Source: Dicaeum eximium (Eukaryota; Chordata; Aves; Passeriformes; Dicaeidae). From it: DNA of 64,000 nucleotides. The notes beneath the pieces are model-generated. The model made no database searches, was not told the DNA's origin, and saw nothing but the letters and a program-made list of their open reading frames with translations. This document shows, piece by piece, positions 55,291 through 64,000 of this stretch (positions are counted from its first letter, which is position 1; every line of letters begins with the position of its first letter). A program made the position numbers and the translations under genes. The DNA lies in NCBI GenBank assembly GCA_013396995.1, contig VWZP01002668.1, positions 56,440-120,439 on the forward strand. The letters are read 5' to 3'.

Positions 55291-57584
55291 TTCCAGTTTG
55301 GACAAGCTGCAGTAAAGCTGGGCCCCTGGCAGGGTTTTTGGGCAATGTTTAGGGGGGCATTCATTTAGGGATCGCTCTTCTCCAGGAAACATTTAACACT
55401 ATACATTCAAAAAGTCAGAAGATTTAAATCCTTTAGTAAGCAAAAATGAAGGCTGCTGGTATTTCTGTCTGCAAGGAGTCGTAAAAAATCTCTACAACCA
55501 GGTGTAAGAGGGCAGGAGATACTCCTGAGCCCATCCAAGCCCTGAACTGGCATGTTCCCAGTGAGAGAGTTTATTGCTGGTATCAGATCTCGGATGCTTT
55601 ACACATCACAGGCATTGTAAAGGACAGGAGAATGTTGTACCTCACACTATTCATCATTCCTAGCAAATTATCCTTCCTTTTGAGGGCTCTACCTTCCAGA
55701 GCTTGTTTTCCTTTTTGCTTTGCTGGTTCAAGTGGAAAATGCTCTTCAAAGCCCCAAAACTACTTCTAAAAATGTGTTTTGTTATCCTACCTGACCAGAA
55801 TTTTGGAGCTGAGGGAAGTCTGCTGCTGTCTGGCCCTCATGGCATGTTTCCAGCAAGATCTCCAGAGTGGAATTTTGAGATTGTTTCAAATCAAATACTT
55901 AATCCATGGCAATACCAGTACTAACAAAGCCTTAGGGGAAAAAAAAAAAAAACAGGAAGAAAAGTTGTCTATGATACCATGGGGTGGAAGGGGAAAACAA
56001 AAGCCTGCAATAGCATCAACACTGGTTGTCAGGACACTGCAATGCTCCAACAGCCCAGCACAGAGGGTGAAGGAAGAGCAGCTCTCACCCTCTGGGGACT
56101 GGATTTCAGGCTGGCTCATGAGGTATCACAGATCTGCTCTCATGAAGAGGCAGCAAAAAGAAGAGGGCTCACTGTACTCCAGGTTTGTGTGACTGTGCTG
56201 TTCCTCCTCCTTCTGTCCAGCACTCTGGCTTTCATTTCCCTGGGCTGTTCTGTGGCAGCAATGACAAATGTGCATCACAAATGTGGATTTTCATGCACAG
56301 ATCTGTGGGAATTTCATCTCTCCGTGATGCAATGTAGTAAAGACACCTACATCATCACACTGGAAATGACAGGGCCCTGAAGACAGGCATTTTTTCCTGA
56401 AATCCAACCTTTTTTCCTGCCATAAATAATGTTCACAGAAAAGCTGCCTCACAATTGAGAGGTTTCTTCTATGTCAGCAGCAGGCACAAAGCCCCACAGA
56501 GGGAAGGAGAGGTGACAGCAGCTGTGTTCTACTTTCCTTCATTGCAAAACACCAGTAAGAGGCTCAGTGTAACAGGAAATACCAGAATATGAGTGGAAGT
56601 GTTTTTAATTTTCTGTGCTGTTTATCTGGAGCTTCTTTATGCCTTTCCAGCAGTTGGTACCAAGAGCTCCTGCACACTGGTAAGGAAAGCAGCACACAGC
56701 CCTGCACAGAGCTGCACCAACACCCACTAGGGACCAGAGCATCAAACTTCATGAGTTTGAGGCTTTTGTTTTTTCCTCCTTCCACCAGGAGGAAGGAAAC
56801 CTGGAACACCTTTCCCCACTACATCTTTCACTGAAGGCAGGCAAGCCTCATGATGCAGGAGACAGATAGGAAGGCAAGACTTATCTCTGCTCTTCCCTGA
56901 ACTTCTGGATCTCAGAGGAGGGAAAAACCAGACTTTTGCTTTCCAGCTCCTGATTTCCTCTCTCTCTTCTGCTGCAGCCACTGACACTGTGCTAATGCAA
57001 GGATTCACATTCATCCTCTGAAAGGCAGCTAAAGAAGTCAAGAACATGCAAATGTGGCCCATTAAAAAAAGACAAGAACTTCTGTTACAACATTCCTGAA
57101 TGGCTTTCTTCAACAGCAGAGCCATGGGAACAAACAGTGTCCACATGGAGCCTTTCCCTAAAACCTGATTTACCCATGTGCCACACAGGCAATCACAGCT
57201 AACAATCCAGGCCTTAATCTTATTTGGTGAATAAATCTGACCTTCTCTCTCTCCAAGAATACTGTAGGTTTCATCTTCACAGTGATGTAACTTAAAGAAT
57301 CTTCAGGGAAATGGAAACAGCCAGAAAAGGCAACACTCTCCCTCAGTATTATTGTGCAAGACTAACATAAATAAAATCTCCGTGGCAAAGGGATTTTGGA
57401 CTCCCTCCCAAAGTCACTGTCTGAGGAAAGAAGAGGAATTTCAACTGGCCACTGGATAATTAAATACCATACAGGAAAAAGATGGAGGACAGATGAACAA
57501 AAAATAATCAAAGGTAATATTGCAACATGAATGAAGAAATATATTAAATTCTTCTTGCCTCGGCGGGGTATCCCCCTCTACTCC
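55291..57584 (-). other. ING5: Probable ING5 3'UTR and ING5-D2HGDH spacer
   Basis: No coding exon seen. The first clear - strand AATAAA after the ING5 stop is at 55570-55575, which would give a UTR of about 2 kb ending roughly 0.5 kb before the D2HGDH start. An A14 run lies at about 55929-55942. Confidence 0.45.
55570..55575 (-). promoter_or_regulatory. Candidate ING5 poly(A) signal (AATAAA)
   Basis: GCAATAAACTC on the - strand, about 2.0 kb after the ING5 stop. Use is inferred. Confidence 0.4.
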
Positions 57585-57627
57585 TTATTTCTTTTTCTTT
57601 CTTTCCTGAACACAACGAGGACAAAAC
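57585..57627 (-). CDS. ING5: ING5 exon 8 (PHD finger end and stop)
   Basis: Residues 228-240, FCPRCVQERKKKK and TAA. The acceptor is ctacag. The last two zinc-binding Cys residues and the polybasic tail lie here. Confidence 0.94.
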
Positions 57628-60600
57628 CTGTAGGAAAAGAGGCAGTAATTAGCTCCTGAAATTAACAGCACAGAGAACTGTTTTAAATATTTTGCACAAT
57701 TCAGCCTGTTTCTGACAGACAATTTGTTTATTTGATTAAAACAGTCCATTAGATAAAAATAACAAACCCACGATCCTTTCCAAGATAAGCACATAGTGAA
57801 ACCCTGAGAAGTCTTCAAAATTTGCCTTGAGAAGTGAAACCAAGAGGTACTGGTCTCTGTTTTAAGCACAGCCACAACTAATGACAACAGAGCAAACCTC
57901 AGATTTAACATGTCCATGTTTACACAAGCCTCAGGTCAAAACCTGCTCTGTTTATCAGGCAGTTCTGCTCCCATCAGTACCCAAGACTTCTGTGGAAATG
58001 GATTTTAACAAGAAGGTTCATCTTGTATCTTCTATGCTCAAACACAATCCCCAATCACAGAGGATGGAAACCCTCTGATGAGCAGAGCAAAGCTCCTCTG
58101 TCAGGGTCACAACAGGGTTTTAATTCTTGTTGAGGCAAACTGCAGCCTAATAAAATTCCCAAAGCTGAATGCTGTCACACTCACCATTTCCCTTTTGGTT
58201 TGGTGGTCAGGTCCACACATGCAAAGTGGAACCACTCAATTGGGCACTGCAAAAGAGAAAGGAAAAACCCACAGGGGAGATTCTTAGTGGTTCATTTGGT
58301 ATGAGCTAACTGAGCAAGGAATCCCCTTGGATTGTACGGGGTTGGGAGGCAACAAGCATCCGAAATTCAATCTTCTCTCAAATGCTTACATCTGGGTTGT
58401 CACAGCCAATCATCTCTCCATAGGACACCTGGTGACACAGGCAGTAGGTGGGCTCGTTGGGATCCACTGGCATGTCCAGGACATCAGAGGGATGCACTGA
58501 CAGGATGGTATCAGCAAACTCAGACCTGTGGGGAAGGACAGAGTCAGGACAAAACACTTCTCAACTGCAGACAGCACTGTGTTTACTAGGGCATGGCTTC
58601 CCACTGCCAGAGGGCAGGGTTAGATGGGATACTGGGAAGGAATTCTTCCCTGTGAGGGTAGGGAGGCCCTGGCACAGGGTGCCTGGAGAAGCTGTGGCTT
58701 CCCCATGAACAACCCTGGCTAGTGGAAGGTGTTCCTGCCCATTGCAGGGGATGGAATGGGATGGTCTTTAAGGTCCCTCCAAACACAAACCATTCTGGAA
58801 TTTGCTGTTTCCAAGATCTAAATCCTACTCAGGAAAATTAGTGTTTTACAGCATCTTCCCTGAACCACACGGAGCCTGTTTTAGAGTTGGTATTACATTA
58901 CCACAATCCAGTAATTAAAATCATACGGTGGGCTGGATCAAACACAGTATCACTAGAAAGAATTAAGAGAGGGATTTGTAGATGCCATGAGAAAAGTAAC
59001 AAAATTATCCTACAGATCACTCCTGGTTGTTGGTAGAATAACCTGTTTGGGGTTTTTCCCCAACCTGTTTCAATACAGATTTTTTTCTCATTGTCAGGCA
59101 TGAGTGAACCCTCTTACCCTGACAGGGATGTGCTGACATGCCAGTAGCAGTCCACAGAAACTATTTTCAGTTTCCTGCCCTTGATTTAGCCACCTGAAAA
59201 TATCAGAATAAACCAAGCCCCTTTAATATAAATCCCATCTCAGAGAGGGGACATGCTTTCCTCCTTGCCTCTCAAAACCAAATCAGATTATTCAAGGCTA
59301 CCTAGGACACTAATCCTTTGAAAACAGCCCCCAGAGATCTCCAAGATTTTTACAACAGCAGCACAACATCAGTTTCTGTCCTGATGGACAGGTGAGTTTC
59401 TTTTACCATGAAGACCACAAGCAACTGTTAAAAATAGGCCTGTGACAAAAATCAAAGCTATTTTCTCCCAGCTTGCCAACAGCAACAGTGAGGCTGATCT
59501 TGTCCTTCCAGTCAGTGTGTTCCAAGCATGCTGAGCTTCCACATGACAACCAAGGAGTTAATTAACAATGCTGGCCTGTCCTAATGAAATGGAGTAAGAT
59601 TAATGAAATGGAGTAAGACCAGAACACTCTTAACACTGCTCACCATCTGGATATGAGTCATAAATAGGGTAATACGAGCCTGTGGAAAATTCATGAAGTG
59701 TCAAGCCCAAGGCCCTGGAGTTGTGCCTGGCTCAGCCTTACCCTCCTTTGAGCTTCTTTTTCTTTGGTGTATCTTCTTCAGATGTTCTCCTGCCTCGGCC
59801 ACGAGAGCTTCTTTTGTCTTTCTGACTTCGCCCCTCTAGAAAGGAAAAACAGCCCCATCATTTCAGCCTGAGTGGCAGAAACATCCCCAGCTCTTGTTCT
59901 CTTGATGCAGTTACTGTCTTGAAATCCCTATTTCATATGGAATTGAGTAATCCTCATTATACATGTAATTGAATGTGCTGACTGAAGTGCATTTTTAAGC
60001 CAGAAACACACCAAATTAATACCAACTGAGCACCAAACTCTGGTGTTTGCAGCTTTGGTAATAAAGCACTGCAGTATATCAGCACAGGTCATAAACAGCA
60101 TCACACTTGATTAGACATGCAGTGTTTTTTTTTAAATCTCAGTGTATTTTTAAACACAGTTAATAGATTACTCAATAACTAACATAACTTATCTCCACCT
60201 CCTTGCTCCTACCCCTTGTTTCATTGTTCAAAGGCATAAAGCTGTGCTGTGCTGCTGTGTCCACATTCAAATGTCACTGTAACCACACAATATTTCAGTA
60301 TACACGACAGAAACTGGTATCTTCTTTTAATTCCTAATTTCTCCTGAAACTAAGACCATTAGAGCAGTGCAGTTTTGGCACAGCACCCTCCTTAGGATCA
60401 TCTGTGAAACAGTGACAGTAAGTTTGATCCCAGCACCACATTTCTCTTCAACTCTTGCCCACTGTAAATATTTTGAAGAGCATTAAAAACAAGCAGGGAA
60501 CTGCACACTTCTTTCATTTCCCCAGAAACAACAGCCTATTTTACATCTCAGCCTTCCTGGTTTGATACTCTAATTGCTGGAAAAGGCTCTCAAATTGTGA

Positions 60601-63600
60601 AAAATTGTTGCCCTACGTCTTAGGAGTCACCAATTGTTGCTGTTGGAGTCCCATTGGGGTGAATCAACACACTTGACTCTAATATCAAAAGGTTTATATT
60701 ATTTATTAAAATGACTCTATTGTTCAGAAGTATTTGGGCTATTTCTGCCCAGGTACAGAGCTAACATATCTTGCTTTTTCTAGCTCTATACTCAAACTGT
60801 TGGAATCTCAGAAAATGTTTACAGAGTCAGAGAGACAGCAATTCTTTATATCATAGGTTGAGAAAAGAAAACCACATCTCTTATATTGGGAGACAGAGCA
60901 AAGGAATGCATTTTGTCTTTGAAGCACACACACAAAGATTTGAAATCTGCAGAGAAAAAGAGGTTTCTCATGGAAGAAAAAACTCAGCAAGCTTGCATCC
61001 AAGAAACTTATAAAATGTCCAGTGCCATAAAATGTACCCACTTTTGAGGCTCCGGGGTCCAGGGGTTTCCAAGTCGCTGCCTTCCAGTTTATCCTTGAGA
61101 TCGGCTTCAAACCGCGCCAAGTCGGCGTCCAGCCGGCGGATGTGCTTATCCACCTGCACCAAGAGGAAACCACCCACTGAATGGCAGAGAAACAGCACAA
61201 AAAGAGCCCCAGGGGAAAACAGGAAGGGCTAACACTTGGCTGTTATCAGCACAAACAGGGTGGTGGTGCAGAGCAAGGCACGGAAGGGCTGCGGGCTGGG
61301 AAAAGGGAAATGGCACACACACACACAGGGAACGAGGGAGGCAAAAGCACAAGGACCCAATCCCTCCACAAGCAAGCAGAAAGGGAGGCAACATAAAGGA
61401 GAGTCAAAGCAACTCAGACTCATGATTTTCAGAACAAAAGAAGATGAGGGATGCTAACAATAACTGGTTTGTCCCTGTGATTTTCAGAATTTCAAGACAG
61501 TCCTTGAAATGTGTAGAGCAGAGCAGTTAGGGATTTTCCCCTGGTACTCCACTGTCATGGGGATCAAAAAAGTTTAACAATAAATACAGACAGAGGCTGA
61601 CTACCCTCAGTATCAAGTCAACACACATTAATTAAGTACCTTGTACTACCCTGGCTGCAATAAAGTGGCTTTCAGACCACCCCCAAACTGTGCTGCTGCA
61701 GTACTTTGTCATTAAATGAGTTCACCAGTTATCCAGGGCATTGATACTCCTGGGACATAATTTCCTTTTCTGCAGTATTTGATGGCAATCACCTTCTGCA
61801 GCTGTAGCAAAACCCAAAGCATCTCTGCAAACTGGACAACAAACACTTTGTACAGTCAATAGGATTGCCCTCACTCAATTTTCATCCAGGGGGTAAAACA
61901 CATGGAGATAAGAATTATTCAAGGGACAGGGACAGAAGAAAAAAAAAAAAAAAAGTGGAAATCTTAAGAAATGGGATTTTCTCCCAAGGTCCCTCGAGGA
62001 AATTTTGATGTCCAATAAAACAAGGCAATTGAGCAGAATTCCTGCTGTTCCTCCACAATATAGTACAGCAGCTGGCTTTAAAAAAAAATGTTTTTTTCAA
62101 CTAAGTGTGCCCCAAGTAAGTTATCAGTGACAGAGAGCTGCTGGGGAGGAGGGAGTGGGGTAGATTTGCTGGCACTATCACACAGCAGACAAGTACTACT
62201 GATAAAGCCACCTCCAATGGGAGATAACTCACTAATTCTTCAGCAAAAGAGAAACCTGGTGCCAAAGGAGAAAGCTTTTTGGGGATGGCAACAGTGAGAA
62301 ACATGACCTCGAGGACTAATAATTTGTTTTGGTAAGAAATTTAGAACAGAAAAGCGAAAGCTGGCACTGTGAAGCACCTCCCCATGCACCATCCAGAGGA
62401 TGCCCATTTTTCCATGGCTCACCATCTCATAGGTCTGCATGGCCAGCTGCACTTTGTCATCACTGTACTCTTTGCACTTGCTGTAGGCACTCTGGATCTT
62501 CCTCAGGTGCTCCACCCTCTCCTCAGGGACCATGTTCTTCACAGACTCGATGTACGCCGCTGCCAGGCTGTCGATCTCTGCCTTCTTGTCTGAAAAGAAG
62601 AAAAAAAACCTGGTTTTGTTTTTCTATTTTCCATTTAGGAGACCCTTCCTGACAGCTGTCACGCTCCTCTCAATTCCTTGAAGTGGGAAATAGGTTTGGA
62701 AAGGATTCTCAGAACCTGACAGAAAGCTCACACAGCTTTGTGCATCTCTATGCAAACACTGAGATGAAGTGTGCTGACTTAAGAGGGCCACAGAATACAG
62801 ATGACATTGTTGAAAGAGGGATTGAGCTAGAAACAAATTTCAACAAGTTTCAAAATACAGCCTTACAAAAAGAATAAATATTTTAGAGAATTAGAACTGT
62901 GAAAGATGCATTGTAACAAGATCACATCAAGAAAAAAACATAATTAGTCTTGAAAGTAATAGCAACATTGTGTAGCAACAGCTAATAAACTCCAAAACAT
63001 TTATGAAGTATTGTAACCAAGAAATAAGTTACCTTCTGATACAATAACACTGAGTTTTACATCTCTTGTAAACTTGTCTCACTATTCATCAAGACTAACA
63101 ACAGAATAAAATCTTTTAAAAGGCCTCTCAGTTACCCCATCTCTATAAAAACTAAGAAAACCAACACCTTGAGGCATTTTCCCTTTAAAAAACAAAACCA
63201 GTTACATTAAAGGTGCTCACTCTTTGACACGTGTGGTGTGATTCTGCCTTCTCAATATTCTGCAGCTAATTCAGAAGTTAATTCAGTTAAGATCAGAAAC
63301 AGAACCCACGGGTTCACAACTTTCAGCCTCTCTTCCCCCACACAGAGAATTTTATTTGTTGCACAGTCACTTACTGTTCTGACGGTTCAAAATGAAAATA
63401 ATTAATGTGCAGCCAGATACCAACAGAAAACTTCAGAAAGGAAGAAAAAGTCCTCCTGCAAGACACACGGGAATCTAGAACTTGTTAGATATGGAAATAT
63501 ATGGGAGGAAGGCCACCCAAATGGCCACTGAGTAGAGTGACCACAGAGCTATGGATTTAAACTGGACACAAAACGATGTGAGCTCTATCCTCACAGCAGA

Positions 63601-63814
63601 GGAACAAACCCTGCAGAGCTCTCAGGCTGGGAGAAGGAACAGTAGAGGGGAGACCTGTCCCTAAAGCCCGGCCCCTCTGGGCTCTCCCCCTCCTTCAGGC
63701 GCGGCTCTCTGGGCCTTTACTCGCCCAAACACCCGCACCCACCTTCTGTCCTCTGATCCAGCTCCCGCATCAGCTGGAAGTTCCTCTGCAGTTCGCACGG
63801 CAGATTCTCAATAC
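57585..63814 (-). CDS. ING5: ING5, inhibitor of growth protein 5 (exons 2-8; exon 1 outside window)
   Basis: Subunit of HBO1 (KAT7) and MOZ/MORF (KAT6A/B) histone acetyltransferase complexes with BRPF scaffolds; its PHD finger binds H3K4me3. Exons from the 5' end: 63743-63814, 62423-62589, 61042-61153, 59742-59835, 58390-58525, 58185-58246 and 57585-57627 (TAA). All junctions are GT..AG and in frame. Adding the 12-residue human first exon gives 240 residues, the human length. The N-terminal ING dimerisation coiled coil is in exons 2-4; a basic nuclear localisation region (RGRGRRTSEEDTPKKKKLK) is in exon 5; the PHD finger has zinc ligands Cys189, Cys191, Cys202, Cys207, His213, Cys216, Cys229 and Cys232; the tail is polylysine. 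ING4 is the close paralogue; [20 protein letters not shown] is shared, but D2HGDH next door and the length favour ING5. Confidence 0.95.
58185..58246 (-). CDS. ING5: ING5 exon 7 (PHD finger, middle)
   Basis: Residues 207-227, CPIEWFHFACVDLTTKPKGK plus part of W. The 62-base exon is bounded by ttgcag and GTGAGT. Confidence 0.94.
58390..58525 (-). CDS. ING5: ING5 exon 6 (PHD finger, first half)
   Basis: Residues 161-206, SEFADTILSVHPSDVLDMPV onward through [19 protein letters not shown]. It carries the first three zinc ligands and the H3K4me3 pocket Tyr188. The acceptor is ccacag and the donor GTAAGC. Confidence 0.95.
58588..58800 (+). mobile_element. CR1 LINE 3' fragment (ING5 intron 5)
   Basis: GGGTTAGATGGGATACTGGG, GAATTCTTCCCTGTGAGGGT, AGTGGAAGGTGTTCCTGCCC and AACCATTCTGGAAT. 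Confidence 0.85.
59582..59618 (+). repeat. 19-base tandem duplication in ING5 intron 5
   Basis: TAATGAAATGGAGTAAGAT is repeated head to tail once; the second copy lacks the last base. Confidence 0.85.
59742..59835 (-). CDS. ING5: ING5 exon 5 (nuclear localisation region)
   Basis: Residues 130-161, GRSQKDKRSSRGRGRRTSEE onward to KKKKLKGG, a basic nuclear localisation segment. The acceptor is ttctag and the donor GTAAGG. No long open frame covers it. Confidence 0.92.
60600..60990 (+). other. Unassigned repeat-like stretch in ING5 intron 4
   Basis: From CCAATTGTTGCTGTTGGAGT through GGTGAATCAACACACTTGAC to TATTATTTATTAAAATGACT the sequence has the feel of a bird LTR edge, but I cannot match it to a family. 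Confidence 0.25.
61042..61153 (-). CDS. ING5: ING5 exon 4
   Basis: Residues 93-130, VDKHIRRLDADLARFEADLK onward to TPGPRSLK. The acceptor is gtgcag and the donor GTGGGT. Confidence 0.95.
62423..62589 (-). CDS. ING5: ING5 exon 3 (ING coiled coil)
   Basis: Residues 37-92, DKKAEIDSLAAAYIESVKNM onward through AYSKCKEYSDDKVQLAMQTY to EM. The acceptor is tttcag and the donor GTGAGC. Confidence 0.95.
63743..63814 (-). CDS. ING5: ING5 exon 2
   Basis: Encodes IENLPCELQRNFQLMRELDQ plus RTE, residues 13-37. The acceptor is tttcag and the donor GTGGGT. It starts two bases into a Ser codon. Confidence 0.94.
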
Positions 63815-63849
63815 CTGAAAGAAAAACGCTACTAAATGCTCTGAAGAAC

Positions 63850-63955
63850 CCTGTCAGTGGAAGGTGTCCCCGCCCACGGCAGGGGCTGCAACAAGAGTTT
63901 TAATGTCCTTCCCAACCAAACCAAACCAAACCCAACCCAACCAAACCCATCCTGC
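63850..63955 (+). mobile_element. CR1 LINE 3' end with expanded CCAAA tract (ING5 intron 1)
   Basis: AGTGGAAGGTGTCCCCGCCC followed by a run of CCAAAC/CCAACC units (about 63915-63945) where the normal CR1 has a single CCAACCCAAACC word. Confidence 0.7.
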
Positions 63956-64000
63956 GAGCCGTGTACCGTGAGCCGCCGGTCCAGCCCAGCAGACCCTGCG

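Noticed and set aside
1..64000. CRISPR arrays, operons, phage or toxin-antitoxin systems
   Set aside because: Spliced vertebrate genes and avian retroelements fill the window; no regular spaced repeats or bacterial gene clusters are present.

Overview
The window is nuclear DNA from a bird, almost certainly a passerine. Small exons with consensus GT..AG introns, many degraded CR1 LINE fragments (at least 18 recognisable), one SINE with a tRNA-Ile-like head on a CR1 tail (the arrangement of passerine TguSINE1), and an avian-type retroviral solo LTR all point that way. I see no bacterial, phage, CRISPR or defence-type system. One ambiguous base (N) lies at 55239.

Six protein-coding genes can be rebuilt exon by exon. 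On the + strand: UBXN7 (coding exons 2-11, 1072-20726; exon 1 lies left of the window) and the small tetraspan gene TM4SF19 (29815-31324). On the - strand: the sialidase NEU4 (33451-35719), the sulfotransferase GAL3ST2 (38580-44197), the D-2-hydroxyglutarate dehydrogenase D2HGDH (47379-55000) and the chromatin reader ING5 (57585-63814; exon 1 lies right of the window). Where the whole gene can be counted, the joined exons keep frame and give lengths near the human proteins as I remember them: 489 residues for UBXN7 and 240 for ING5 once the off-window exons are added, 525 for D2HGDH, 206 for TM4SF19, 498 for NEU4 and 423 for GAL3ST2. Splice sites were read by eye, not predicted by software.

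Layout: 1-20726 UBXN7 introns and exons; 20727 to about 25390 its probable long 3'UTR; 25.4-29.8 kb intergenic with the SINE; 29.8-31.3 kb TM4SF19; 31.3-33.4 kb a short gap where the + strand genes meet the - strand block tail to tail; 33.4-35.7 kb NEU4; 35.7-38.6 kb intergenic; 38.6-44.2 kb GAL3ST2; 44.2-47.4 kb a solo LTR and a long CR1; 47.4-55.0 kb D2HGDH; 55.0-55.3 kb a GC-rich D2HGDH promoter with a CTCF-like motif; 55.3-57.6 kb probable ING5 3'UTR; 57.6-64 kb ING5.

The genes do not form one pathway. NEU4 and GAL3ST2 both act on the ends of glycans (sialic acid removal and galactose 3-O-sulfation). D2HGDH clears mitochondrial D-2-hydroxyglutarate, and ING5 reads H3K4me3. NEU4-GAL3ST2-D2HGDH-ING5 is the human 2q37.3 block and UBXN7-TM4SF19 the human 3q29 block, so the window spans a junction between two human synteny groups. 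The most interesting coding detail is that the bird NEU4 ends in a polybasic stretch followed by a CaaX-type tail (CLLS), which suggests prenylation. I found no undescribed multi-gene system.
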